A stretch of DNA of 64,000 nucleotides from an uncultured Pelagibacteraceae bacterium (GTDB lineage: Bacteria > Pseudomonadota > Alphaproteobacteria > Pelagibacterales > Pelagibacteraceae): contig CACJJV010000006.1 of NCBI GenBank assembly GCA_902593845.1, forward strand, positions 1 through 64,000, given 5' to 3'. This document shows, piece by piece, positions 1-9,214 of this stretch. The translations under genes were made by a program, and so were the position numbers. Positions within the stretch are counted from its first letter, which is position 1. Each line of letters opens with the position of its first letter. A model generated the notes under the pieces. That model made no database searches. It was not told where the DNA came from and saw only the letters and a program-made list of their open reading frames with translations.

Positions 1-615
1 AAATTTTTCAAGACACATAATGCTTTAGTGAAATTGGGAAATTATGATTTCACAAATCGAGCTAATTCACTTGGTGGAATTTACATAGTAAGAGATCCTA
101 GAAATGTTTTAGACTCCATGTCCAGACATTTTCAAATCGATCATGTTAAAGCTTTAGAGGTAATGCAAGATAAAAAAAACTTTACTTATGATTTTAAAAA
201 GAAAAAGGATTACAGTGATTATCAATTTATTAGTTCTTGGGAATTAAATTATCAATCCTGGAAAAAAAACAACTTACTACCAATTAAATTTTTAAAATAT
301 GAAGATTTATTGTCGGAAACCTTTTTTGTATTTAAAGAGATAATAGAATTTATAAATAAACTAACAAATAATAAAAGTGGTTTCAGTAGGGAAAAAGCTA
401 AGAATGCTGTTAACTCTACTTCTTTTGAAAATTTAAAAAAAATAGAAGAAGCAAACGGGTTTAGTGAGTCCATCATCTCAAGAGAAGAAAAAAAAAAGAT
501 ACCTTTTTTCCATATAGGACCAAAAAATAATTGGCAAAAAAACTTTGATAAAAAATTTGTTAAGAAGTTAAATAATATTTTTAAACCAAATTTAATTGAA
601 TTAGGTTATGAATAA
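1..615 (+). CDS. Sulfotransferase family protein, 5' truncated by window edge
   Basis: The reading frame is open from base 1 (it begins KFFKTHNALVK), so the N-terminus with the usual 5'-phosphosulfate loop lies outside the window. What remains, about 204 residues, carries YIVRDPRNVLDSMSRHF, which matches the 3'-phosphate (PAPS) binding segment of sulfotransferases. Further on it has KFLKYEDLL and a C-terminal NWQKNF segment typical of the same fold. The family moves sulfate from PAPS to hydroxyls of glycans, lipids or small molecules. It precedes a methyltransferase, which suggests surface-glycan modification. The GTG at 28 is internal and is not the true start. The exact acceptor cannot be told. 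Confidence 0.75.
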   Translation, partial: KFFKTHNALVKLGNYDFTNRANSLGGIYIVRDPRNVLDSMSRHFQIDHVKALEVMQDKKNFTYDFKKKKDYSDYQFISSWELNYQSWKKNNLLPIKFLKYEDLLSETFFVFKEIIEFINKLTNNKSGFSREKAKNAVNSTSFENLKKIEEANGFSESIISREEKKKIPFFHIGPKNNWQKNFDKKFVKKLNNIFKPNLIELGYE

Positions 616-692
616 CTAAATTTCTTGAAATAATAATAATTTATTATAATTTAGTACCTTTAATAAAAATATTAATTTTAAAATATTACCTT

Positions 693-1523
693 ATGTCAAT
701 AAATTATGCAAAACGACCTGAAAAAAAAATATCATTGGACGATTGTTGGTTTTATCATGTTCAAGATCTTCCTGGATTAAGTAAACCAACAAAAGGAGTG
801 TTTGACCTAAGAGAAAGTGTTGATGAATTTTTAGGAAAAGTAGATTTTAAAAATAAAACAGTTTTAGAGCTTGGTCCATCATCAGGATACCTTACATTTC
901 ATATGGAAAAATTGGGAGCCGATGTTACTTCAATAGATCTCGATATTAATTCCCAAACTAATTGGGACATAATTAAAAGAGTTAAGAATGATTGGAAAAA
1001 AGAATTAAAAGATTTCATTACTTATGAGTTGAGTAAAGCGAGAAATGCATATTGGTATGCTCATAAAGCGCATAATTCGAATTCAAAGTTAATTGAGTGT
1101 CATATAAATAATTTACCTGATGATGTTGGCTTTTATGATATAAGCACAATATGTACCGTGCTTTTACATCTCCAAGATCCATTCTTAGCAATGGAAAAAA
1201 TGCTTTCACACACTAAAGAAAAAATTATTATAACCGAATTAGGCGGGTATAACCGTATAAAATCATATAGAAATATAATACGAAATTTCATTCAAAGATT
1301 TAGACCTACCCCCTCACCATCTATGACCTTTCTTCCAAATCAAACTAGAAGACCGTTTATGTGGTGGAAGTTATCACCTGAAATAATTGTAAATATAGCT
1401 AACATTTTAGGTTTTGAAAAAAGTACTGTTACTTATCATAAGCAAATTGTAGATGGACGTACCGTATGGTTTTTTACAGTTGTATGTGAGAGAACTGTTC
1501 CAATAAAAAATTGTTATTACTAA
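693..1523 (+). CDS. Class I SAM-dependent methyltransferase
   Basis: This 276-residue protein has a clear SAM-binding motif I, VLELGPSSGYLTFHMEKLG, at about residues 52-70, followed by an acidic end of strand 2 (VTSIDLD). A second part reads TVLLHLQDPFLAMEKM, as in methyltransferases that act on small molecules or sugars. The substrate is not recognisable. It follows the truncated sulfotransferase and precedes tRNA-Gly, so it probably belongs to a variable surface-modification region rather than to the conserved core that starts after the tRNA. The start is ATG at 693, with no strong ribosome binding site. Confidence 0.75.
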   Translation: MSINYAKRPEKKISLDDCWFYHVQDLPGLSKPTKGVFDLRESVDEFLGKVDFKNKTVLELGPSSGYLTFHMEKLGADVTSIDLDINSQTNWDIIKRVKNDWKKELKDFITYELSKARNAYWYAHKAHNSNSKLIECHINNLPDDVGFYDISTICTVLLHLQDPFLAMEKMLSHTKEKIIITELGGYNRIKSYRNIIRNFIQRFRPTPSPSMTFLPNQTRRPFMWWKLSPEIIVNIANILGFEKSTVTYHKQIVDGRTVWFFTVVCERTVPIKNCYY

Positions 1524-1698
1524 AATTTTAACGCTATTCAAGGTAAATTTTAAAATTAAATTAAGTGGACTCAGTATGGGACGCAGTGGTCTCACAAGAA
1601 TCTTGATTTGTTCTCATAGATATAGGATAATCATTTTACGATTAATTGTGTTCATTAGATCAGATTTTACTGAACGATTAATTAGTTGTGAAAGATAA

Positions 1699-1773
1699 GC
1701 GGGCATAGCTCAGTGGTAGAGCGTCTCGTTGCCAACGAGAAGGTCGAGGGTTCGACCCCCTTTGCCCGCTCCA
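1699..1773 (+). tRNA. tRNA-Gly (anticodon GCC), CCA encoded
   Basis: The acceptor arm GCGGGCA (1699-1705) pairs with TGCCCGC (1763-1769), followed by discriminator T and an encoded CCA (1771-1773). The D arm contains AGCTCAGTGGTAGAGC. The anticodon arm TCTCG-TTGCCAA-CGAGA gives anticodon GCC. The T arm is GAGGGTTCGACCCCC-like. All four arms fold, so this should be a functional glycine tRNA. It lies between probable accessory genes on the left and core genes on the right. Confidence 0.97.
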
Positions 1774-1780
1774 TTTAACT

Positions 1781-2125
1781 ATGAATGATTTATTACAAAA
1801 AAAATGTGTTCCTTGCGAGGGTGGTGTAAAAGCTTTTGATATCTCTGAAATTCACAAGTATCAAAAAAAAGTAGATGGATGGGAAATTGTCCAAAATGAT
1901 AAAAAAGCTTATCTTTTGGAAAAAAAATTTGAATTTAAAAATTTTTTAGAAAGTCAAAAATTTGTAAATGAGGTAGGAAGAGTCTCAGAAGATGAGGGTC
2001 ACCATCCAGACATTATGTTTGGATGGGGGTATGCTAAGATTAATATTACAACTCATGCTATCGAGGGTTTATCTGAAAATGATTTTATATTAGCTGCTAA
2101 AATTGATAAAATTATTAATGTCTAA
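1781..2125 (+). CDS. phhB: Pterin-4a-carbinolamine dehydratase
   Basis: The 114-residue product matches the whole length of the PCD/DCoH family. The diagnostic EDEGHHPDIMFGWGYAKINITTHA region is present at about residues 69-92, with the paired histidines and the later TTHA histidine that form the active site. The enzyme dehydrates 4a-hydroxytetrahydropterin and so regenerates the cofactor of aromatic amino-acid hydroxylases. No phenylalanine hydroxylase is in the window. In bacteria lacking one, the enzyme has been linked to molybdopterin or folate side reactions. It starts 8 nt after the tRNA and its 3' end overlaps convergent purH by 11 nt. Confidence 0.92.
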   Translation: MNDLLQKKCVPCEGGVKAFDISEIHKYQKKVDGWEIVQNDKKAYLLEKKFEFKNFLESQKFVNEVGRVSEDEGHHPDIMFGWGYAKINITTHAIEGLSENDFILAAKIDKIINV

Positions 2126-3650
2126 AATGACGAGTTTTTGAAAAAATTAAAACAGTATCTGTTTCGTTAGCAAATTTTATAATTTCCTTATCTCTTATTG
2201 ATCCAGAAGGCTGAACTATTGCACTTACTCCAGACTGAACTAGTTTTTCTACTCCGTCAACAAATGGGAAAAAGGCGTCTGATGCAGCTACAACATCATT
2301 TTTAATTTTTGAAAATTTGTTCATTTTTTCTATAGCAATCTCACAACTGTCTAATCTACTAGGCTGTCCTGAACCGATACCAACAGTAGACTTATTACTA
2401 GCAAGAACAATAGCATTTGATTTTGTGTAACGACAAACATTAAAGGCAAACATTAAGTTTTCAAGTTGTGATTTGTTCGGTTTTCTTTTAGAAACAATTC
2501 TAAAATCTTTCATTGAGATCTTTTTTTTGTCCTCTGATTGTATAAGTGTAAAGTTATCTACTGAATTAAATTTCCATACTTCATCAAAAGAAATCTTCGA
2601 TGAATTTATAAGTCTTAGATTTTTTTTTAATTTAAGGATTTTAAGAGCTTCTTTATCAAAACCATTGGCTATGACTACCTCAAGAAAAATTTTATTTAAT
2701 AACAATGCTAGTTTTTGAGTAATTTTATAGTTACACGAAACAATACCACCAAATGCACTTATTGGATCAGAGTCTAATGCTAATTTATAGCTATCTAAAT
2801 TATTTTTTAAAGCTGAGACACCACAAGGATTACCATGTTTAACAATAACTGTGCCAGTATTTTTCGGTAGTGATTTTGAAATAGTGAGTGCAGCAAAAAT
2901 ATCACTATAATTATTATAACTTAAATTTTTTCCATTAATTTGATCTAATTTATTTTTAATATTTTGTGAATAGAAAGCACCTGTTTGGTGTGGATTTTCT
3001 CCATATCTGAGAATTTCAACTAAATTGGTGTAAAGAATTTTTCTTTTAGGGAAATTAATATTATTAAACTTATTGAAATAGTTTGAAATTACAGCTTCAT
3101 AATAGGCAGTCTCTTCAAATGCTAACCTAGACATTTTTTCCCTAAATTTGAGAGAAGTGCTGCCTTTATTTTTCTTTAACTCATTTATGAGTTCTGTATA
3201 ATAATCAGTAGAAGTTATTACAGTCACATCATTATAATTTTTGGCAGCAGCTCTGACCATAGTTGGTCCACCAACATCAATATTTTCTATTATTTTTAAA
3301 TGGTTTTTTATTTGTTTAATTGTTTTTTCAAATGGATAGAAATTTACTATTACCAAATCAATATTTTCAAAATTGTTTTTTTTGATATCACTAAAGTGAG
3401 ATTTGCTACTCCTTTTGTTTAAAATACCAGCATGTATTTTTGGGTGTAGAGTTTTTACTCTTCCATTAAGTATTTCTTTAAATCCTGTAAAATCTGAAAC
3501 ATCTAAACATTTGAATTTAAGTTTCTTAATTGCTTTGAATGTTCCACCAGAGCTAATTATTTTGATATTATTCCTTGTCAACTCTTTTAATAAAGGTTTA
3601 AGATTAGATTTATCAGATAATGATATTAAAGCTGATCTAATTTTTCTCAT
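2115..3650 (-). CDS. purH: Bifunctional AICAR transformylase/IMP cyclohydrolase
   Basis: The 511-residue length is normal for PurH. The N-terminal MGS-like cyclohydrolase domain has ALISLSDKSNLKPLLKEL, ISSGGTFKAIKK, NGRVKTLHPKIHAGIL and NIDVGGPTMVRAAAKN. The C-terminal transformylase domain has RYGENPHQTGAFYS, VKHGNPCGVSAL, DSDPISAFGG, GSGQPSRLDS, ASDAFFPFVDGVE and a final HFRH. It catalyses the last two steps of purine synthesis, AICAR to FAICAR to IMP. Its ATG overlaps the stop of the upstream heparinase-like gene by one base, so the two are cotranscribed with rpe. Confidence 0.97.
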   Translation of the reverse strand: MRKIRSALISLSDKSNLKPLLKELTRNNIKIISSGGTFKAIKKLKFKCLDVSDFTGFKEILNGRVKTLHPKIHAGILNKRSSKSHFSDIKKNNFENIDLVIVNFYPFEKTIKQIKNHLKIIENIDVGGPTMVRAAAKNYNDVTVITSTDYYTELINELKKNKGSTSLKFREKMSRLAFEETAYYEAVISNYFNKFNNINFPKRKILYTNLVEILRYGENPHQTGAFYSQNIKNKLDQINGKNLSYNNYSDIFAALTISKSLPKNTGTVIVKHGNPCGVSALKNNLDSYKLALDSDPISAFGGIVSCNYKITQKLALLLNKIFLEVVIANGFDKEALKILKLKKNLRLINSSKISFDEVWKFNSVDNFTLIQSEDKKKISMKDFRIVSKRKPNKSQLENLMFAFNVCRYTKSNAIVLASNKSTVGIGSGQPSRLDSCEIAIEKMNKFSKIKNDVVAASDAFFPFVDGVEKLVQSGVSAIVQPSGSIRDKEIIKFANETDTVLIFSKTRHFRH

Positions 3651-5275
3651 TATATCTTTTTAATTTCCCATTTAATGTTTTCTTCATTATTATTTAATAT
3701 TCCAGATACAAAAATATTTTGGTTCTCAATATATGAATTTTTATTACCGAAGTATAATCCATTATCAATATTAATTTCAAAATTATCACAAGTAAATTTC
3801 CAACCCTCATCCTCTAATTCTATCAAAATGGATTTATTATCTTGAGTTTTCATTAATTTAATATTTGGTTCCAAATGAAATCTAATATCAAACTTAAAAT
3901 TAAAATTATTTTTTTTTCTAATAATTTTATCATTTCCAACAAATTTCATTTGCTCAGGAAAAAACTCGATATTTCTCTCATGGATTGATCTAAATTTTTT
4001 AAAATATCCATCGTGAGCAGCACTGATTTTCCAATAATTTTTCTCATATACAGAATTTTTTTGAGTAATTCTTAAACCTGTTTTTAAAATTAATTTATCT
4101 TTTTTTTTTATAAATTTGCAGGAGGAATTATCATCAATTATTAAAGTACTGTGTGCAGCTGAAGATTTTGATATCTCATTAAGGCTTTGATTATTTTTTT
4201 TGTAATAACCACAATTGGTTATAAGTTTTTTTCCGTTTGAAATTATTTCAAATGAGAGAGCGCCTGATTGATAATCTTGAGTATACTTTGCATTTGGTGA
4301 GGGTCCTGCATCCATTGCTATACAAATTTTTTTATTTTTTAAAATTATATAACCACCACAATCTTTATTTTCATTTTTAAATTTATAACCAAATCTCCTC
4401 AAATAATGGTCGAAATCTTGAGTATTTGACTTATTATTACCGTTAAATAAAAGATCTACATCTAAATTTTGCCTTATGAAAGCATAACTTTGTCCAAAAT
4501 AATAAATATTTTCTTCTATGTGTTCTGGAACCTCAACCTGAGATTCTTTGAACCATTCTCTAATAATTATAAAATATTTTAAAAAAAATATTAGCTGTTT
4601 TATATTCCGTGAATTTGTAAAACCTTGATTATCTATTGATGCATTAGTGATTTTTTTTAGAAAACTTAAACCAATATCTAAATAATTTTTTTCAATTTTG
4701 TAACATAGCCCTGCCAAAATTATCGCTGAACAACCAATTATTTTGTTTTCTAAATCTTTAGATTTTTTTATCTCGTTTAATAAATGATTTGTTTGTTTTT
4801 GGATCATGTGATCGAACATTAATTTGTATTCTTTATCATTGTCGTCATAAGTAAGTGGGTGATTGGATAAGCAGGAAATAATACGTTTAGCAGTTATATC
4901 AAATTCCCAACTTTCTTTTTTAAAGCATCTGTTGTAAGTGATCCAATTAGTTATAACTTTTTTCACAGATTTTTTTGAGGATTTTAAGTCAAGACTGAAC
5001 AACCAAAAAAAATTGTTTAATTTTTCAAAATCTTTAGATTTAATTTGGCTATTCCAAACTGTCTCTAGTTCAAAATCCTCAATTTTATATTTCTTATTTT
5101 GATATTTGATTATCGATGAAAGTAAGTGAGGACTTGGTTTGTATATGAACTCATTATCAAAAGTTTTAGAAATCTTTTTTTCGTATAAACTTGAATTTTG
5201 ATAAATTTCTCTGAATTTTTTTTTTATTATTTCTGCAAACTCATTTAAAGTTTCAAAAATTCCACCTAACAGCAT
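3650..5275 (-). CDS. Heparinase II/III family protein
   Basis: This 541-residue protein has an all-helical N-terminal half and a beta-rich C-terminal half with the heparinase II/III signature region: AAHSTLIIDDNSSCKF, AMDAGPSPNAKYTQDYQSGA, SAAHDGY and RFHLEPN. Family members are polysaccharide lyases. This chromosomal copy, always next to purH in many alphaproteobacteria as I recall, has no established substrate and may act in envelope glycan turnover. No obvious signal peptide is visible at the ATG used. It lies 1 nt after rpe and overlaps the purH start by 1 nt. Confidence 0.85.
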   Translation of the reverse strand: MLLGGIFETLNEFAEIIKKKFREIYQNSSLYEKKISKTFDNEFIYKPSPHLLSSIIKYQNKKYKIEDFELETVWNSQIKSKDFEKLNNFFWLFSLDLKSSKKSVKKVITNWITYNRCFKKESWEFDITAKRIISCLSNHPLTYDDNDKEYKLMFDHMIQKQTNHLLNEIKKSKDLENKIIGCSAIILAGLCYKIEKNYLDIGLSFLKKITNASIDNQGFTNSRNIKQLIFFLKYFIIIREWFKESQVEVPEHIEENIYYFGQSYAFIRQNLDVDLLFNGNNKSNTQDFDHYLRRFGYKFKNENKDCGGYIILKNKKICIAMDAGPSPNAKYTQDYQSGALSFEIISNGKKLITNCGYYKKNNQSLNEISKSSAAHSTLIIDDNSSCKFIKKKDKLILKTGLRITQKNSVYEKNYWKISAAHDGYFKKFRSIHERNIEFFPEQMKFVGNDKIIRKKNNFNFKFDIRFHLEPNIKLMKTQDNKSILIELEDEGWKFTCDNFEINIDNGLYFGNKNSYIENQNIFVSGILNNNEENIKWEIKKI

Positions 5276-5276
5276 T

Positions 5277-5936
5277 CTACACTTCTTTAAGTGTTTCTAT
5301 ATTCTTTTTAATGTTTCCGTTGTTTTCTTTAAATATTGTGGTTCCTGATACAAGAATATTTGCACCTGCGTTAATAACATCTTTTGAGTTTGAAAAATTT
5401 ATTCCGCCATCTACTTCAATGTCGTACTCATAATTTTTATCATCTTTAAGTTTTTTTAATAACTTAATTTTTTTAATAACATCAGGAATAAATTTCTGCC
5501 CCCCAAAACCCGGATAAACACTCATGACTAAAATTAAATCCACATTTTTTAATTCATTTTCAATTATGTCGATCTCTGTATTTGGATTTAGAGAAACACC
5601 AACCTTTTTCTTAAAACTTTTAATATGTTTAATTGATTCTGCTAAATTATCAGTGGCTTCAGGGTGTATAGTAATTATATCAGCTCCTGCATCTGCAAAA
5701 TCTTTTATATATTTATGGACAGGTGAAATCATCAAATGCACATCAAAGGTTAATTCAGAGTACTTTCTAAGAGTCTTTATAACTGGAGGTCCAATAGTTA
5801 AATTAGGAACGAAATGACCATCCATTACATCAACATGTATCATATCTGCACCTGCATCTTCGAGTCTCTTAATCTCATTTCCTAATTGACTAAAGTCAGC
5901 AGATAATATTGAGGGGGAAATTTGTATTTTTTTCAT
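5277..5936 (-). CDS. rpe: Ribulose-phosphate 3-epimerase
   Basis: The 219-residue TIM-barrel protein contains every expected motif. PSILSADFSQLGNEI is at the N-terminus, the metal and catalytic segment is HVDVMDGHFVPNLTIGPPV, and DVHLMI, TIHPEA, VMSVYPGFGGQKF and IEVDGGIN follow in order. The last is the phosphate-binding loop together with LVSGTTIF. It interconverts ribulose-5-phosphate and xylulose-5-phosphate in the pentose phosphate pathway. It is the first gene of an rpe-heparinase-purH run on the minus strand. The start codon ATG is at 5936, about 40 nt before the next minus-strand gene ends. Confidence 0.97.
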   Translation of the reverse strand: MKKIQISPSILSADFSQLGNEIKRLEDAGADMIHVDVMDGHFVPNLTIGPPVIKTLRKYSELTFDVHLMISPVHKYIKDFADAGADIITIHPEATDNLAESIKHIKSFKKKVGVSLNPNTEIDIIENELKNVDLILVMSVYPGFGGQKFIPDVIKKIKLLKKLKDDKNYEYDIEVDGGINFSNSKDVINAGANILVSGTTIFKENNGNIKKNIETLKEV

Positions 5937-5976
5937 AGATTATTAAATTAACTAGTACCAAATTTTAAAATCTAAT

Positions 5977-6321
5977 TTAATTAAAAAATTGATAAATTTG
6001 TCTTGAAATCTCACTTTCTAATGGAAATGACAACATACCCATCACCGAGTATCCTAGAACCCAAGGCATAAAGTAAAACCTTATCATGAAAAAAAACCAA
6101 GCAACGTAAAGAGGCACGATTGGTTGTATTATAAAAGATGGAGTTACAGGTTTAAATAAATTGATTAAAGGATTAGTAAATTTAACAAAGACTCTCATAA
6201 AAAAAAATTGAGAATCCTCTCTTTGAAAAATATTCATTGCAACCCTTCCAATCAAAGTCCACATGATTACCCCAAGAATATAATCAATTATATATACTAA
6301 AGGATGAAAGTTAGCCGACAT
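5977..6321 (-). CDS. YggT-like small membrane protein
   Basis: This 114-residue protein has two to three hydrophobic helices, near residues 8-30, 63-85 and possibly 88-100. The stretch FTNPLINLFKPVTPSFI followed by a polytopic segment resembles the repeat of the YggT family (DUF165-independent, roughly 90-residue membrane proteins). The typical LDLSP motif is not preserved, so the assignment is tentative. Function is unknown. YggT proteins have been linked to osmotic tolerance and to cell-division-region operons. A clear YggT gene also occurs at 15548-15838. Confidence 0.5.
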   Translation of the reverse strand: MSANFHPLVYIIDYILGVIMWTLIGRVAMNIFQREDSQFFFMRVFVKFTNPLINLFKPVTPSFIIQPIVPLYVAWFFFMIRFYFMPWVLGYSVMGMLSFPLESEISRQIYQFFN

Positions 6322-6353
6322 TAAGAAATTTATATTGGAAAAAGATCGAAATT

Positions 6354-6380
6354 AAAAGGGGCGAAATTAATCGCCCCTTA
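6354..6380 (-). terminator. Rho-independent terminator after the symporter gene
   Basis: A perfect 9-bp stem is formed by AAGGGGCGA (6356-6364) and TCGCCCCTT (6371-6379) with a 6-nt loop. Read on the minus strand it lies just after the symporter stop codon and is followed by a T-rich tract. The A-run on the other side could also give weak termination on the plus strand. It separates symporter transcription from the small membrane gene at 5977-6321. Confidence 0.88.
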
Positions 6381-6390
6381 AAAAGATTAT

Positions 6391-8205
6391 TTAGTGTTGT
6401 TTGCCAAGGATCGATTTACCAGCTGGTACACGAACCTCATCAACCATTTTCTGCGTTGCAGCGTTTGGCGCTTGAGTCATTAAACTCACTACAACCATTG
6501 CTACTAAGCTGACAGCTGAACCAAAGATACCAAACGTTAACTGAGTAATTCCTAAGAATCCACTTCCGCCTGTTCTTACCCAAACTAGGTAAGCAGCACC
6601 AGAAACTAATCCTAAGAACATACCAGCAATAGCACCTTCTTTGTTAGCTCTCTTCCACCATACACCAAGTACAAGTGGGAAGAATAGTCCTGACATCGCA
6701 AAGTCAAAAGCCCAGATTACTGAACCTAAGATACCTTGGATCTCAAGAGCTGCGATTGTTGCTCCTGCAAAACCAATTACTACAAGTAATACCCTTGCAA
6801 CAACTAGTCTCTTCGCAGTCTCAGCTTTTGGATCGATGATTTTATAATAAACATCGTGTGAGATTGCGTTTGCAATTGCTAAAATCAAACCATCAGCTGT
6901 TGACATGGCAGCAGCCATACCTCCAGCAGCAACCAGACCTGAGATTACATATGGTAATCCAGCTATCTCTGGAGTTGCTAACACAACGGCTTTACCACCC
7001 ATGAAAAACTCATTTAATTCTAGAGTTCCATTTCCGTTAAAGTCGCTTACAAACATTAAGTTTGCTTGGTTCCAGTTTTGATACCAATCTATCGATTGAA
7101 CTTCAGCTATTGATTTACCGATAATACCTGTTGGTAGTGACGGATCAATCAATGACAACTTAGATAGTGTCGCTAACATTGGAGCAGAAGAATAAAGTAG
7201 GAAGATAAAGAATAATGACCAACCTACTGATTTTCTAGCTGCTTTTACACTTGGAGTAGTAAAATATCTCATCATAACGTGAGGCAATGAAGCTGTTCCC
7301 ATCATCATCGCTAACGCTAATGAAATAAATGCCCAAGGTGTTGCGTTCACCGCTGAGTGAGCTTTAGTTATTCCAGCCAAACCTTTTGGTACTTCTTTTA
7401 GATTTTCAGCAGAGTTTTTAACAAAACCAAACTGAGCCTCTAATTCAGCTATTCTAGAAACTTCATCAGCTAACATGAAGTGAGGGAAGAAACCCGCACC
7501 CATTTTATTACTGATCCAGAATACTGGTAATAAGTAAGCTATGATTAGTACGATATATTGAGCTACCTGTGTCCAAGTTACCCCTCTCATACCTCCAAGC
7601 ATTGAACAAAGTAAGATACTTATTAGTCCAACGTATACAGCGTATTGGAATGGGATATCGAGTGCAACAGATGCAATTGTACCTGTAGCGTTAATTTGTG
7701 CAGTCACATAAGTAAATGAAGCAACAGTTAAAACTACTACCGCCATAAATCTACTTAAATTACCACCGTATCTTGTACCAATGAAATCTGGAACTGTGTA
7801 ACAGCCAAATTTTCTTAGGTATGGTGCTAATAATGATGCAACTAGTACATATCCACCAGTCCAACCTACAAGCAGTGCCATATATCCGTAACCTTTAAAG
7901 TAAATACCACCTGCCATTGCAACGAATGATGCACCAGACATCCAGTCTGCTGCTGTGGCCATTCCGTTGAACACGGTTGGTACTTGTCTTCCAGCTACGT
8001 AATACGCATCAGCTTGAGCTGTACGTGATAGATAACCAATTATAGCATAGATGGCTACCGTGAAGGCAACGAAACAAATACCAATTGTTTTCGCTGTCAT
8101 ACCCATCTGCTCGGCAATTGACATAATGATTATGAAAGCTAAAAAACCACCTGTATAGATTCCATAAACCTTAGGTAAATTGTCTATAAAATTACCTTTA
8201 ATCAT
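6391..8205 (-). CDS. Sodium:solute symporter, ActP/VC_2705-type large subunit
   Basis: The 604-residue polytopic protein belongs to the SSS family, as shown by YYVAGRQVPTVFNGMATAADWMSGASFV, FGCYTVPDFIGTRYGG and GGMAAAMSTADGLILAIANAISHDVY. The short partner gene directly upstream (8205-8465) is the companion found with the VC_2705 subfamily. Such pairs usually import acetate or other short carboxylates with sodium. Acetyl-CoA synthetase follows on the same strand at 9211, which fits acetate use. Unusually, an extramembrane segment at residues 388-399 reads as a full EF-hand calcium loop (DFNGNGTLELNE). A strong terminator follows. Confidence 0.88.
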   Translation of the reverse strand: MIKGNFIDNLPKVYGIYTGGFLAFIIIMSIAEQMGMTAKTIGICFVAFTVAIYAIIGYLSRTAQADAYYVAGRQVPTVFNGMATAADWMSGASFVAMAGGIYFKGYGYMALLVGWTGGYVLVASLLAPYLRKFGCYTVPDFIGTRYGGNLSRFMAVVVLTVASFTYVTAQINATGTIASVALDIPFQYAVYVGLISILLCSMLGGMRGVTWTQVAQYIVLIIAYLLPVFWISNKMGAGFFPHFMLADEVSRIAELEAQFGFVKNSAENLKEVPKGLAGITKAHSAVNATPWAFISLALAMMMGTASLPHVMMRYFTTPSVKAARKSVGWSLFFIFLLYSSAPMLATLSKLSLIDPSLPTGIIGKSIAEVQSIDWYQNWNQANLMFVSDFNGNGTLELNEFFMGGKAVVLATPEIAGLPYVISGLVAAGGMAAAMSTADGLILAIANAISHDVYYKIIDPKAETAKRLVVARVLLVVIGFAGATIAALEIQGILGSVIWAFDFAMSGLFFPLVLGVWWKRANKEGAIAGMFLGLVSGAAYLVWVRTGGSGFLGITQLTFGIFGSAVSLVAMVVVSLMTQAPNAATQKMVDEVRVPAGKSILGKQH

Positions 8206-8465
8206 TAGTCATCTCCTCTTTCACTGAAGCCGAACTCTTCATCAATTTTTTCTTGCCTGTTCGCAAACCAGAAAATCAGTAATACGAAAATTCCAAGAGA
8301 ACCTTGACATGTGAACCAATAAGTTAACGGATAACCAAATGGTCCCGTAACTTCGTTCATTTCAGCCCCGAATAGGAAGATGCCAATTGAGAAAACAAAC
8401 CAAATTGCTAACGTCATCATTAGCAAACCCTTGGATTTTTCCCAGTGTTGTTCTTGTTTTGACAT
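8205..8465 (-). CDS. DUF4212 small subunit of sodium:solute symporter
   Basis: This 86-residue protein has two transmembrane helices (about residues 14-34 and 48-68). The sequence between them, GAEMNEVTGPFGYPLTYWFTCQGSL, is typical of the DUF4212 partner of VC_2705-type symporters. It ends with EEFGFSERGDD. Its stop codon overlaps the start region of the large subunit, so the two are translationally coupled. A good ribosome binding site, AGAGAGG, lies a few bases upstream of the ATG at 8465. The gene probably encodes an accessory subunit rather than a transporter by itself. Confidence 0.9.
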   Translation of the reverse strand: MSKQEQHWEKSKGLLMMTLAIWFVFSIGIFLFGAEMNEVTGPFGYPLTYWFTCQGSLGIFVLLIFWFANRQEKIDEEFGFSERGDD

Positions 8466-8569
8466 TTATACCTCTCTCTTTTTAGTTATAACTGGCGAAA
8501 ACCATAACCATTATGAAATAGATTTAAAGTGTTAAAATTGGTAAATTTGCTAGCCTTTTCAAGTTATAA

Positions 8570-9214
8570 GTGTCAAAAATAGGGCTTTTTATGGGAAAAT
8601 ACAAATTAACGTGGAGGGACTTAACTTGGCATGATTTTAAGACTTATCTTTTCGCTATGTTCAAAGCTTTCATCCCCAAGGGGAAAATTAGCAATTTGGA
8701 TGAGCTTGAAATCTTTATACAAACAAAATCTGCCTGGGTGAGTCAGGTCACTCTTTACGGTTATCTTAAAACGAGGATGGGGACTAGATATGTTCTTCAT
8801 TTTGAAAATGATACTTTTATGGATTCAGTAAATATGGCAAAGTGGAATATTTATGCGGTTGCTCTTCAAGATCTTACATTGTTTACATTTTCAAAATTGA
8901 AAGCAAATTTCAATTACCAAGATACTGAGAAAGCAAAAGAAATTTTTTTAAAGATTTTAGATGATGAAACTTCAAATAAGATGCCAACTGATATTATAGA
9001 AAATGCAAAAAAAAGTTTTGATGAAAGAATACAAAATATTAATTGGGATGATCATCACAATGATTTACCATTTAATCCAAGTGCTTTATCTTTGTATAAG
9101 TGGGCACCAATTGCGGAAGATTTAAAAACTTTAGATCGTAAAATTGTTCTCAATTCAGTGATTTTAAAATGGGATGTTGTAAAAAAAGAATTTAATGAAA
9201 GAATAAAATTTTAG
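8570..9214 (+). CDS. Conserved hypothetical protein
   Basis: I do not recognise a named family. The 214-residue product is soluble, without signal peptide or membrane helices, rich in Trp and charged residues ([51 protein letters not shown]). The GTG at 8570 is one possible start. The ATG at 8591, giving [10 protein letters not shown], is equally likely because neither has a clear ribosome binding site. It is divergent from the symporter pair and converges on acsA, with the two stop codons interlocked over 9211-9214. Its position between acetate transport and activation genes is suggestive only. Confidence 0.7.
   Translation: MSKIGLFMGKYKLTWRDLTWHDFKTYLFAMFKAFIPKGKISNLDELEIFIQTKSAWVSQVTLYGYLKTRMGTRYVLHFENDTFMDSVNMAKWNIYAVALQDLTLFTFSKLKANFNYQDTEKAKEIFLKILDDETSNKMPTDIIENAKKSFDERIQNINWDDHHNDLPFNPSALSLYKWAPIAEDLKTLDRKIVLNSVILKWDVVKKEFNERIKF

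Noticed and set aside
1524-1698. Small gene or RNA between methyltransferase and tRNA-Gly
   Set aside because: No frame with family resemblance and no strong hairpin was seen. Probably promoter and trailer sequence.
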